Below are positions 11,733 to 23,588 of a stretch of 64,000 nucleotides of DNA, piece after piece. Position 1 is the first letter of the stretch. Each line of letters begins with the position of its first letter. The notes under the pieces are model-generated. The model was not told the DNA's origin. It did no database searches and saw only the letters and a program-made list of their open reading frames with translations. Both the position numbers and the translations under genes were made by a program. The stretch is from NCBI RefSeq assembly GCF_904849725.1, contig NC_058521.1, forward strand, positions 344,146,638 through 344,210,637, given 5' to 3'. Source of the stretch: Hordeum vulgare subsp. vulgare. Taxonomy: Eukaryota; Streptophyta; Magnoliopsida; Poales; Poaceae.

Positions 11733-12974
11733 TAGGTTCATGCGTAGATGTCTTCTCGAGTAGAACACAAAAGTTTTTGTGGGCGGTGATGTGCGTTTTG
11801 CTTCCCTCCTTAGTCTTCTCTTTATTCCGCGGTATTGTTGGATCGAAGCGGCTCGGACCGACATTACTCGTACGCTTACGAGAGACTGGTTTCATCGCTA
11901 CGAGTAACTGCGTTGCTCAAAGATGACTGGCGGGTGTCAGTTTCTCCAACTTTAGTTGAATCGGATTTGATCGAGGAGGTCCTTGGATGAGGTTAAATAG
12001 CAACTCATATATCTCCATTGTGGTGTTTGCGTAAGTAAGATGCGATCCTACTAGATACCCATGGTCACCACGTAAAACATGCAACAACAAAATTAGAGGA
12101 CTTCTAACTTGTTTTTGCAGGGTATGCTTGTGATGTGATATGGCCAAACAATGTGATGTGATATATTGGATGTATGAGATGATCATGTTGTAATAGATAA
12201 TATCGACTTGCACGTCGATGGTACGGCAACCGGCAGGAGCCATAGGGTTGTCTTTATACTAATGTTTCTGCTTGCAGATGCGTTTACTATTTTGCTAGGA
12301 TGTAGCTTTAGTAGTAATAGCATGAGTAGCACGACAACCCCGATGGCGACACGTTGATGGCGATCATGGTGTGGCGCCGGTGACAAGAAGATCGTGTCGG
12401 TGCTTTGGTGATGGAGATCAAGGAGCACGTGATGATGGCCATATCATGTCACTTATGAATTGCATGTGATGTTAATCCTTTTATGCACCTTATTTTGCTT
12501 AGAACGACGGTAGCATTATGAGATGATCTCTCACTAAAATTTCAAGACGAAATTGTGTTCTCCCCGACTGTGCACCATTGCTACAGTTCGTCGTTTCGAG
12601 ACACCACGTGATGATCGGGTGTGATAGACTCAACGTTCACATACAACGGGTGCAAAACAGTTGCGCACGCGGAACACTCGGGTTAAGCTTGACGAGCCTA
12701 GCATGTGCAGACATGGCCTCGGAACACATGAGACCGAAAGGTCGATCATGAATCATATAGATGATATGATTAGCATGGGGATGCTTACCACTGAAACTAT
12801 GCTCAACTCACGTGATGATCGGACTTGAGCTAGTGTAAGTGGATCATGAACCACTCAAATGAATAGAGAGATGTACTTTTTGAGTGGGAGTTTAGCGAGT
12901 AATTTGATTAAGTCAAACTCTAATTATCTTGAACATAGTCTAAGTCCACTTTGAATATATTTGTGTTGTAGATC
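11733..12974 (+). other. copia untranslated leader
   Basis: About 1.24 kb between the primer site and gag. It holds no supported coding sequence. A long leader is characteristic of the BARE group. Confidence 0.7.
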
Positions 12975-15900
12975 ATGGCTCACACGACAGTCACCCTGAA
13001 TTTTAATACGTTCCTAGAGAAAGCTAAGTTGAAAGATGATGGAAGCAACTTTGTAGACTGGGCTCGTAATCTTAAGCTAATCTTACAAGCTGGGAAGAAG
13101 GATTATGTCCTTAATGCTGCGCTAGGAGATGAACAACCCGCTACGGCTGATCAGGATGTTAAGAACGCTTGGTTAGCACGTAAGGAGGACTAGTCAGTAG
13201 TTCAATGTGCAGTCTTGTATGGCTTAGAACCGGGACTTCAACGTTGCTTTGTGCGTCATGGAGCATTTGAGATGTTCCAGGAGTTGAAGTTTATCTTTCA
13301 GAAGAATGCCAGGATCGAGAGGTATGAGACCTCCGATAAATTCTATGCTTGCAAGATGGAGGAGAACTCGTCTGTCAGTGAACATGTGCTCAAAATGTCT
13401 GGGGTACTCAAACCGTCTAGCTGAGCTGGGGATTGAACTCCCGCAAGAAGCTATCACTGACAGAATCCTTCAATCACTGCCACCAAGCTATAAACGCTTT
13501 GTGTTGAACTACAACATGCAAGGGATGAATAAGTCTCCCGGCGAGTTGTTCGCGATGCTGAAAGTCGCAGAGTCTAAACTCCGTAAAGAGCATCAAGTGT
13601 TGATGGTGAATAAGACAACTAGTTTCAAGAGAAACGGCAAAGGCAAGAAGGTTAATTCAAAGAAGAGAGGCAAGCCTGTTGCCAATCCGACGAAGAAACC
13701 CAAAGCTGGACCGAAGCCTGAAACAGAGTGTTACTATTGCAAGGGTATGGGTCACTGGAAGCGCAATTGCCCCAAGTATCTGGCTGATAAGAAGGCGGCC
13801 AAAGAAAAATCAGGTATATTTGATATACATGTTATTGATGTTTACTTAACCGGATCTCGTAGTAGTGCCTGGGTATTCGATACCGGTTCTTTTGCTCATA
13901 TTTGCAACTCGAAACAGGAACTGCGGAATAGACGAAGGCTGGCGAAAGATGAAGTGACGATGCGCGTAGGAAATGGTTCCAAGGTTGATGCAATCGCCGT
14001 CGGCACAGTTTCACTTCAGTTACCATCAGGATTAGTTATGAACTTGAATCATTGTCATTTAGTGCCTGCGTTGAGCATGAACATTATATCTGGATCTTGT
14101 TTATTGCGAGACGGTTACTCTTTTAAGTCAGAGAATAATGGTTGTTCTATTTCTATGAGTAACATCTTTTATGGTCATGCAGCCAATGTGAGAGGATTGT
14201 TCATATTGAATCTTAATAGTGATACACACATACATAACATTGAGACCAAAGGAGTTAGAGTTAACAATGATAGCGCCATATTTTGTGGCACTACCGCTTA
14301 GGTCATATTGGTGTAAAGCGCATGAAGAAACTCCATGCCGATGGACTTTTGGAGTCACTTGACTTTGATTCACTTGACACGTGCGAACCATGCCTCATGG
14401 GCAAGATGACTAAAACTTCGTTCTCCGGAACAATGGAGCGTGCAAGTGACTTGTTATAAATCATACATACCGATGTGTGTGGTCCGATGACGTAGAGGCA
14501 CGCAGCGGATATCGTTATTTTCTCACCTTCACTAACGATTTGAGTAGTTATGGTTATGTCTACTTAATGAAGCACGAGTCTGAAACATTTGAAAAGTTCA
14601 AGAAATTTAAGAGTGAAGTTGAAAATCATCGTAACAAGAAGATCAAGTTCCTATGGTCTGATCGTGGGGGTGAATATCTGAGTTTCGAGTTTGGTGCTCA
14701 CTTAAGACAATTTGGAATTGTTTCACAATTGACACCGCTTGGAACACCACAGCGTAATGGTGTGTCCGAACGTCGTAATCGTACTTTATTAGAGATGGTG
14801 TGATCTATGATGTCTCTTACCGATTTGCCGTTATCATTTTGGGGTTATGCATTAGAAACAGCTGCATTCACTTTAAATAGGGCACCATCAAAATCCGTTG
14901 AGATGACACCATACGAACTGCGGTATGGCAAAAGGCCAAAGTTGTCGTTTCTTAAAGTTTGGGGATGTGATGCTTATGTCAAAAAGCTTCAGCGTTAAAA
15001 GCTGGAACCGAAAGCGGAAAGGTGCATCTTCATAGGTTACCCAAAAGAGACAGTTGGGTACACCTTCTATCTCAAATCCGAGGGCAAAGTGTTTGTTGCT
15101 AAAAATGGAGCTTTTCTCGAGAAGGAGTTTCTCTCAAGAGAATTGAGTGGGGGGAAGATAGAACTTGACGAGGTTGTCGAACCTCTCATCCCTCTGGATG
15201 GTGGCGCAGGGCAAGGGGAAACCTCTGTTTTTGCGACGCCAGTTGAGGAGGAAGTTAATGATGATGATCATGAAACTGCGGTTCAAGTTTCTGTCGAACC
15301 ACGCAGGTCGACGAGACCACGTGCTGCTCCAGAGTGGTACGGTAATCCCGTCTTATCAATCATGTTGTTGGACAACAATGAACCTGCAAATTATGAAGAA
15401 GCAATGGTGGGCCCTGATTCCAACAAATGGCTAGAAGCCATGAAGTCCGAGATAGGATCCATGTATGAGAACAAAGTGTGGACTTTGGAAGTACTACCTG
15501 AGGGCCGCAAGGCTATTCAGAACAAATGGATCTTTAAGAGGAAGACGGACGCTGATGGCAATGTGACCGTTTATAAAGCTCGACTTGTGGCAAAGTGTTT
15601 TTCACAACTTCAAGGAGTTGACTACGATGAGACATTCTCACCCGTAACGATGCTTAAGTCCGTCAGAATCATGTTAGTAATAGCTGCATTTTTCGATTAT
15701 GAAATCTGGCAGATGGATGTCAAAACGGCGTTCCTTAACGGTTTCCTTAAGGAAGAGTTGTATATGATGCAACCCGAAGGTTTTGTCGATCCTAAGAATG
15801 CTAACAAGGTGTGCAAGCTCCAGCGATCCATTTATGGACTGGTGCAAGCATCTCGGAGTTGGAACAAACGCTTTGATGAGGTGATCAAAGCATTTGGGTT

Positions 15901-16954
15901 TATACAAGTGGTTGGAGAATCTTGTATTTACAAGAAAGTGAGTGGGAGCTCTGTGGCATTTCTAATATTATATGTGGATGACATATTGCTGATTAGAAAC
16001 AACATAGAGTTTTTGGAGAGCATAAAGGATTACTTGAGTAAGAGTTTCTCTATGAAGGAGCTAGGAGAAGCTGCTTACATTCTAGGCATTAAGATCTACA
16101 GGGATAGATCAAAACTCCTGATAGGACTTTCACAAAGCACATACCTTGATAAAGTTTTGAAGAGGTTCAAAATGGAACAGTCCAAGAAAGGGTTCTTGCC
16201 AGTTTTACAAGGTACGAGATTGAGTAAGACTCAGTGCCCAGCAACTGATGAGGATAGAGAGCATATGTGCTCTGTCCCCTATGCTTCAGCCATAGATTCT
16301 ATCATGTATGCAATGCTGTACACTAGACCGGACGTTAGCCTGGCCATAAGTATGGCAGGTAGGTTCTAGAGTAATCCAGGAGTGGATCACTGGACGGCGG
16401 TCAAGAATATCCTGAAGTACCTGAAAAGGACTAAGGAGATGTTTCTCGTGTATGGAGGTGAGGAAGAGCTCGCCGTAAAAGGTTACGGCCATGCAAGCTT
16501 TGACACAGATCCGGACGACTCTAAGTCGCAAACCGGATATGTATTTATTCTTAATGGGGGTGCGGTAAGCTGGTGCAGTTCCAAGCAAAGCGTCGTAGCA
16601 GATTCTACATGTGAAGCGGAGTACATGGCTGCCTCGGAGGCGGCTAAGGAGGTTGTCTGGATGAAGCAGTTCATGACGGATCTTGGAGTGGTGCCAAGTG
16701 CATTGAATCCAATAACCTTGTTCTGTGACAACACGGGTGCCATTGCCTTAGCAAAGGAACCACGGTTTCACAAGAAGTCCGGACACATCAAACGACGCTT
16801 CAACCTCATCCGCGACTACGTCGAAGGGGAGGACGTAAATATATGCAAAGTGCACATGGATCTGAATGTAGCAGACCCGCTGACTAAACCTCTTCCACGG
16901 GCAAAGCACGATCAACACCAGAACTGTATGGGTCTCAGATTTATTACAATGTAA
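12975..16954 (+). pseudogene. copia gag-pol polyprotein, broken by stops and frameshifts
   Basis: Gag starts MAHTTVTLNFNTFLEKAKL at 12975. A zinc knuckle CYYCKGMGHWKRNC lies at about 13729-13770, and the protease active site WVFDTGSFAHIC at about 13870-13905. Integrase runs from the zinc-binding region (LGHIGVKRMKKLH, about 14300) to the core (DRGGEYLSFEF, GVSERRNRTLLEMV). RT includes the motif LYVDDILLI (about 15968-15994), and RNase H includes CEAEYMAASEAAKEVVW; the end is ...GLRFITM at 16954. Lesions visible: stop at 13191; a +1 G in the G4 run at 13401-13404; stops at 14299, 14457, 14801, 14996 and 16368; and a -1 near 14490. This copy cannot make its own polyprotein. Confidence 0.9.
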
Positions 16955-16993
16955 TTCACATGATGATGTGAGGGCTAGATTATTGACTCTAGT

Positions 16994-17006
16994 GCAAGTG
17001 GGAGAC
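16994..17006 (+). other. copia polypurine tract
   Basis: The purine-rich GCAAGTGGGAGAC directly precedes the 3' LTR at 17007, as required for plus-strand priming. Confidence 0.75.
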
Positions 17007-18824
17007 TGTTGGAATTATGCCCTAGAGGCAATAATAAATATAGTTATTATTATAATTCCTGTATCAAGATAATCGTTTATTATCCATGCTATAATTGTAT
17101 TGAATGAAGGCTCATTTACATGTGTGGATACATACACAAAACACTGTCCCTAGCAAGCCTCTAGTTGGCTGGCCAGTTGATCAAAGATAGTCAGTGTCTT
17201 CTGATTATAAACAAGGTGTTGTTACTTGATAACTGGATCACGTCATTAGGAGAATCACGTGATGGACTAGACCCAAACTAATAGACGTAGCATGTTGATC
17301 GTGTCATTTTGTTGCTACTGTTTTCTGCATGTCAAGTATTTGTTCCGATGACCATGAGATCATATGACTCACTAACACCGGAGGAATACTTTGTGTGTAT
17401 CAAACGTCGCAACGTAACTGGGTGACTATAAAGATGCTCTACAGGTATCTCCGAAGGTGTTCGTTGAGTTAGTATGGATCGAGACTGCGATTTGTCACTC
17501 CGTGTGTCGGAGAGGTATTTCGGGGCCCACTCGCTAATACAACATCACATACAAGCCTTGCAAGCAATGTGACTTAGTGTAAGTTGCGGGATCTTGTATT
17601 ACGGAACGAGTAAAGAGACTTGCCGGTAAACGAGATTGAAATAGGTATACGGATACTGACGATCGAATCTCGGGCAAGTAACATACCGAAGGACAAAGGG
17701 AATGACATACGTGATTATATGAATCCTTGGCACTGAGGTTCAAACGATAAGATCTTCGTAGAATATGTAGGATCTAATATGGGCATCCAGGTTCCGCTAT
17801 TGGATATTGACCGAGGAGTCTCTCGGGTCATGTCTACATAGTTCTCGAACCCGCAAGGTCTGCACACTTAAGGTTCGACGTTGTTTTATGCGTATTTGAG
17901 TTATATGGTTGGTTACCGAATGTTGTTCAGAGTCCGGGATGAGATTACGGACGTCACGAGGGTTTCCGGAATGGTCCGGAAACTAAGATTGATATATAGG
18001 ATGACCTCATTTGATTACCGGAAGGTTTTCGGAGTTACCGGGAATGTACCGGGAATGACGAATGGGTTCCGGGAGTTCACCGGGGGGGGGGGGCAACCCA
18101 CCCCGGGGAAGCCCATAGGCATTTGGGGTGGCGCACCAGCCCTTTGTGGGCTGGTGGGACAGCCCAAAAGAGCCCTATGCGCCATAGGAAGAAAAATCAA
18201 AGAGAAAAAAAGAGGAGGTGGGAAAAGGGGGAAGGACTCCTCCTTCCAAACCTAGTTGGACTCGGTTTGGAAGGGGAGGGCTGCCCCCCTTGGCTCGGCC
18301 GAAGCCCTTAGGGGTCCTTGGACCCCAAGGCAAGGCTCCCCCTCTTCCCCCTATATATACGGAGGTTTTAGGGCTGATTTGACACAACTTTGCCACGGCA
18401 GCCCGACCACATATCTCCACGGTTTTACCTCTAGATCGCGTTTCTGCGGAGCTCGGGCGGAGCCTTGCTGAGACGAGATCATCAGCAACCTCCGGAGCGC
18501 CGTCACGCTGCCGGATAACTCATCTACCTCTCCGTCTCTCTTGCTGGATCAAGAAGGCCGAGATCATCGTCGAGCTGTACGTGTGCTGAACGCGGATGTG
18601 CCGTCCGTTCGGCACTAGATCGTGGGACCGATCGCGGGACGGTTCCCGGGGCGGATCGAGGGACGTGAGGACGTTCCACTACATCAACCGCGTTCACTAA
18701 CGCTTCTGCTATGCGGTCTACTAGGGTACGTAGATCGAATATCCCCTCTCGTAGATGGACATCACCATGATAGGTCTTCGTGCGCGTAGGAAATTTTTTG
18801 TTTCCCATGCGACGTTCCCCAACA
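17007..18824 (+). repeat. copia 3' LTR
   Basis: An LTR of 1818 bp, nearly identical to 9905-11718, ending ...CCCCAACA, with the TATA at about 18350-18358. It is followed by TSD caagc. Confidence 0.93.
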
Positions 18825-19008
18825 CAAGCATAGTAGCATCATAAACATCATCAAGCACAGGCGACATATCAAGATTTCTAGCAGGAGGTGGTGTCACAAA
18901 CTTACTCTTAACTGAAGGTGAATCAAGTGCAGAGCTAGATGGCAGTTCCTTACCTCCCCTCGTATTTGAGGGCAAGGCTTTGGTTCTTGGATCTTTCAGA
19001 CTCTTCAT
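18825..19008 (-). pseudogene. Start of the Athila-like gag, cut off by the copia insertion
   Basis: On the minus strand gag begins at an ATG at 19008 (MKSLKDPRTKALPSNTRG). It stays open to the copia TSD and resumes across the insertion at 9904. The start lies about 50 bases downstream of the primer binding site, as expected for Athila-type elements. Upstream in-frame residues would run through the PBS, so this ATG is the better start. Confidence 0.65.
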
Positions 19009-19059
19009 AGTGACCAGCAAATATAAATCCCAAGCGACCCGGAGAATATAGCTATCCCT

Positions 19060-19076
19060 CCCCGGCAACGGCGCCA
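19060..19076 (-). other. Athila-like primer binding site (tRNA-Asp type)
   Basis: On the minus strand TGGCGCCGTTGCCGGGG lies nine bases inside the 5' LTR. This is the tRNA-Asp-type primer site used by many plant Athila-lineage elements. It fixes the element's orientation. Confidence 0.85.
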
Positions 19077-19085
19077 GAAAAATGT

Positions 19086-20852
19086 TGTTGACGTACATCT
19101 ATTCCTGACTTAATGCCTCCACGGCAATGGAGCCAGAAAAGAGCTGCTCCCAATTGCTCGACAATTAGCAGTTGTCTTGCAATGGCCCACCAGCACGTGG
19201 GATCGCGGCAGTTTTCGAGGGTAGAGTATTCAACCAAAATTTGTTGGTTCGCACGACGGGAAGTGAAAGAATATTCTCAAGTATTGGCAGCTGAATGTGT
19301 CAGATTCAACCACACCTGAAAGACTAGTGTCTGCAAGCAAAGTATCAGTAGCAAAGTAGTATGATAACAACGGTGCCAGAAACGATCTGTTGACGGTAGA
19401 CTATTCCTAACTATTGTATCAATGGCGCAAGTAAGTTGCCCGTGGACGGGAAATATTCTTTCCCGGTAACGGTGCCAGCAAAAGTATTGTAGCAGGTAGC
19501 AGCAGTGTAACGAGTAACAGTAGTGGCAAGGAACAGCAGTAGTGACAGCAGTAGCAACAATAGTGGCAGCAGCAGCAGGGCAAAGCAAGTAACAGTGGTA
19601 GCAAGTGACAGTAGCAGAGACAGTAGTAACAACAGCAGAGCAAAGCAAGTAACAGTAGCAGCAGCAGAGTAAGTAAGAGTAGCAACAACAATAGTAACAA
19701 CAGTAGCAGCAGAGCAAGTAACAGTAGCAGTGGGACAAACTCGTAGGCAATGGATCGGTGATTTCTTGGATGATATTCATCATGCAACAGTTATAACATG
19801 GAGAGATATGTGGCTAGCTCCCGTTCGTCAATGTGATATAGGCATGCATTCCGTGTGTAGTCATACGTGCTTAGGGAAAAGAACTTGCATGCCATCTATT
19901 GTCCATCCCTCACGTGGCAGCAGGGTCCAAACGGATACTACAGGATATTAAGGTTCTCTTTTTAATAAAGAACCGGACCAACGCATTAGCACTTGGTGAA
20001 CACATGACCTCCTCAAACTATGGTCATCACCGGGAGTGGTTCCGGTTATTTTCACGCCGGCGTTGTCGGATCATAACACATAGTAGGTAACTACAACTTT
20101 CAAGATCGGATCTAAAACACACATATATTGGTGACAACATAATAATTTCAGATCTGAAATCATGGCACTCGGGCCCTAGTGACAAGCATTAAGCATGGCA
20201 AAGTAGTAGCAACATCAATCTGAGAACATAGTGGATACTAGGGATCAATCCCCGTCAAAACTAACTCGATTACATGATAGATCTCATCCTACTCATCACC
20301 GCCCAGCGAGCCTATGAATAGATTACTCACGAACGATGAAGAGCTTCATGGAATTGGAGAGGGAAGAAGGTTGATGATGACGATGGCGACGACCTCCTTG
20401 ATCCGAAGCCCAAAACAGACTCCAGATCTGCCCTCCAGATGAAAAACAGGATGTGGCGGCGCCTCTGGATCGAAAACGCGATGAAATCTTCTCTCTTGAA
20501 TTTTTCCGGGACGAAAGGGAATAAATAGCACTGGAATTGAGGGCGGCAGAGCCACGTGGGCCCCACAAGCCATGACGCCGCGACCTGGGGGTGGCCGCGG
20601 CCACAGGGCTTGTGGCCCACTGGCTCACCCCCTCCAGTGGATCTTTGCGCTGGTATTTTTCATTTTTTCCAGAAATATTCTTCGTAAATTTTCATGACAT
20701 TCCGAGAACTTTCATTTCTGCACAAAAACAACACCATGGCAATTCTGCTGAAAACAGCGTCACTCCGGGTTAGTTCCATTCAAATCATGCAAATTAGAGT
20801 CGAAAACAAGGGCAAAAGAGTTTGGAAAAGTAGATACGATGCAGACGTATCA
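19086..20852 (-). repeat. Athila-like 5' LTR
   Basis: A 1767-bp direct repeat of 1777-3578, ending at TSD gtaag. It differs from its partner in the trinucleotide tract (about 19480-19740) and in a G run (5 G against 13 G). Confidence 0.9.
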
Positions 20853-20857
20853 GTAAG

Positions 20858-23588
20858 CACATTACATCATTTTCCATTTCTGATCCCACTTGATATTTGT
20901 ACTACAATCCTTAGTTAAAACTCTTCAAAAATTCTACTAACATTTGGAGTTGTCAAGGAGTTTATATAAATCACTTTTGTGCAAAATACCCATTTTGGTG
21001 TATTGAAAATTTTGAGCACCACTTCTTATTTTCTGTTCTGGACTAGATTTGCAATTTGCACCACAACCATAATATTTTCTTACCCAAAGGTTTTGAAAAT
21101 TGTACTCCTTGTAGAGGACCCTACAAAACCCTTAAGTCTAGGAGAACAACCACTTTTGGATTTATTAAGCCCATGTTTGAACCTCCCTAAGATACTGGCC
21201 AGGAATTTTTTCTGAATTTGTTGTACTAACAAGTTTATGCTTTGTGAAAACTAACCTTGCCATCATTGTTAGTGTCCAGAGAGACCTTGGACTGGAAAGT
21301 TTGGTACCAAGCTGAGCCACCTAGATGCCATTGGCATTGTGTCAAACACCCTGAGTGCATGGACAGTACTGACCTAGTGCAAACCTTGCTTAATGGATTT
21401 ATTTCGATGCTCAAACCAGCATCTCTAGCAAGGCCCTGGTAACTATCCTAGCCACCCTGTTAATTTTCAGCTCAACCCAAGCCCTCTAGGACCCCTTGGC
21501 ATTCTGCCGAGCACATGGTGGGCATGCCAAAAGAGCGCTCCAGAGCGCGGCTCTTGTAGCCAGCGTGTCCGAGCCGCCGCGTCTCACCTTGTCTTGCCCC
21601 CTGGCCCTTGCTTGCTCGAGAAGACACTCCCAGACCCCTCCCACTCGCTAGAGTCACACGACCACCTCCAGGAGCACCTCAGCCGTGCCGACCATCGAAG
21701 CCAGCAGCGCCTGTTGTGGCAATGACAGCACAGCTCTACCCTCTGCCATGGACAACACCGCCCATCTATTCCCTGCACGCCACCTACCCTTGGATCACGC
21801 ACCTGTATCGTGACCTTGTTGCCCCGCCCTGCTGCCGCCCTCTGCCGTCGCCAGGAAGTGTCCCTGTCGTTCTTATTCGAGACCACCATGGGAACCGACC
21901 TCACTTGCTATATATAGCCCACCTTGAACCCGTTTTAGTTCAGCAGCAACCCGTAGAAGTCATAGGATACCACCCCCTTCACCCAATTTGGCCAGACGCC
22001 GTCGCCCCCTAGCTTCAGTGAGCCTCGCCCGCCCCATCCCCGACCTAAATTCGCGACCCATGATCCCCCTCTGACGCTATTCTTTCCTGGAATGGAATGG
22101 CACGGGCATCCCCTCCGTTTCCCCCCTCTTTGTCTGGCTCCAGATGAACCCGGGGCTGTCGTGAAACCCAGAGGTCGTGTCGCACCTCCCCCGAGCAGTC
22201 GTGAACCCTTGAGTGGGATGGTACCCTCAGGTTCCCGGTACATCGCCCAGTCGCCGGCAGGCACCACCGGAGCCTTCCCTCCCTTCTACCTTAGTAGGAA
22301 GAAGGCAGGCTTGACCAAAGTCAAACCTGCCCATGGGCCCCACATGTTAGTGACATAACCAACCCGCCGCCCGTGTAAGTGGAGATGCCTTCCGCCAAGT
22401 ACGCCTGTCCCTCGCGCTTACGCATTCCCTGCCGGACCGTTCTTCATTTTCTGTTTTATTTTAAAACACGTTTTTGAACAATCTTTGACTGGCCCTAGTT
22501 TCTAAAATATAACTCCAAATGATTTGATTCTTTTTCTCACCTCTTTCAAATTTTGTCTAGTTTATTTTACTATTTATTTTGAAATTTTCTAATATAAATT
22601 TATGTACTTTTTTAAAATTTGTGTTAATTGCAATATTTTTTAAAAAATAGGACATGGAGAGAGGAGCAAAAACTTCAAAAGTTTTGGAGTGCAGCCTACC
22701 TCTCTACACTTGGAAGGCAAACATTCTAAACCTGCATTTATCTTGGTTGTGTGTGGGTTGCTAGATGAGAAGAAACATTATGGTTATGTAAAGCAAGTGG
22801 TGTTATTTCATGTGAAAATCATGCATGTGGCTTTATGATTTGAAAGTACAATTGTTGCGTCATTGAGATGCATGAACAACAGTCATATCTTCATACCACA
22901 TATGGCTACCAGATATGATCCAATGAGTCAGTGTGTTGTGGGGACATAATCTTGGGACTAACATATCGTGGGACGATAGTGGTCAGCGAGGCATGTTGTG
23001 GTACGACAGTAGTGACTCTGTCTTCGGTGATAAAACACTTTGATTGTGGTAATCATGCAGGGAATAAATTTAAACCTCCTGAGTCGACCGTAGATCGAGT
23101 CTTGTCAGTATGTCACCTAAATTCTTCGTTCTGCCACACGTCTTCCTGAAATTGAATATAGTTCAGTAGGTCGTAAACCTATTACCACGTACACACCAAG
23201 TAGAGAGGCCGGGATGAAGGTATCCGGGGCACTGGACTAAATCCACTCATCCGGTCAGGGGGCATGGGTCTTTCCAATCTGGGAGTGAGAGTGGAAGAGC
23301 TCCCCTCTTGTAGCGCACGGTATAAATTTGATCCCATGCTAGTCGAGGTTGGAGCCTCCCCGTTTTATGGTTCTTCTCTGGCAGCATAGTCCGAGTGATA
23401 TCGGTCTTCGTGGGAGACAAATGAGCATGTAATGGTTATGAGTGTTTACTACAAAAATACCATATGCGCGATTAGTCTGAATGATTATCAAAACACGCAG
23501 GCTGTGGGTAAAGAGTACACCCTCTGCAGAGTCAAAACTATTCGAGTAGTCCTGTCCACGGTCAAGGATGACTGGTTGACTAGACAAG
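20858..23588 (+). repeat. LTR A, second block
   Basis: This continues LTR A from 1776 after removal of the Athila element. It is AT-rich to about 21470, then GC-rich (about 21480-22440) around the putative core promoter TATATATA (21909-21916), then AT-rich again. The closing segment, with ctctgcagagt and gtccacggtcaagga (about 23520-23570), matches LTR B at about 26710-26765. Reading frames in the GC-rich part have no recognisable domain and are treated as LTR sequence. The block ends at acaag, the left near-TSD of LTR B. Confidence 0.55.

Larger units (their letters stand above)
9905..18824 (+). mobile_element. Full-length BARE/WIS/Angela-type copia retrotransposon
   Basis: An 8,920-bp element with LTRs at 9905-11718 and 17007-18824 and a perfect TSD caagc (9900-9904, 18825-18829). 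The LTR start TGTTGGAATTATGCCC and its length of about 1.8 kb match the Triticeae BARE/WIS/Angela group. Internal order is PBS, a leader of about 1.2 kb, gag, protease, integrase, RT, RNase H and PPT, which is copia order. By eye the two LTRs differ at roughly 20 positions in the first ~550 bases, so this is a fairly recent but not brand-new insertion. The coding region is disabled. Confidence 0.95.
1777..20852 (-). mobile_element. Athila-lineage gypsy retrotransposon, non-autonomous (no RT or integrase), interrupted by a copia element
   Basis: The LTRs are 1777-3578 and 19086-20852, flanked by a perfect 5-bp TSD gtaag (1772-1776, 20853-20857). The element reads on the minus strand. Its 5' LTR is the right-hand one, followed by a tRNA-Asp-type primer binding site (19060-19076). 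Then come gag from 19008, gag-protease to 7275, an internal LTR-like block, an ATHILA ORF1-like gene, a long non-coding tail and a polypurine tract beside the left-hand LTR. Excluding the copia insertion and one copy of its TSD, the element is about 10.15 kb. No reverse transcriptase, RNase H or integrase coding was found between protease and ORF1, so mobilisation would need proteins in trans. Confidence 0.85.

Noticed and set aside
21472..22358. Possible protein-coding gene in GC-rich sequence
   Set aside because: Frames on both strands are short with no recognisable motif. The position corresponds to the promoter-proximal part of a long LTR, as in LTR B.
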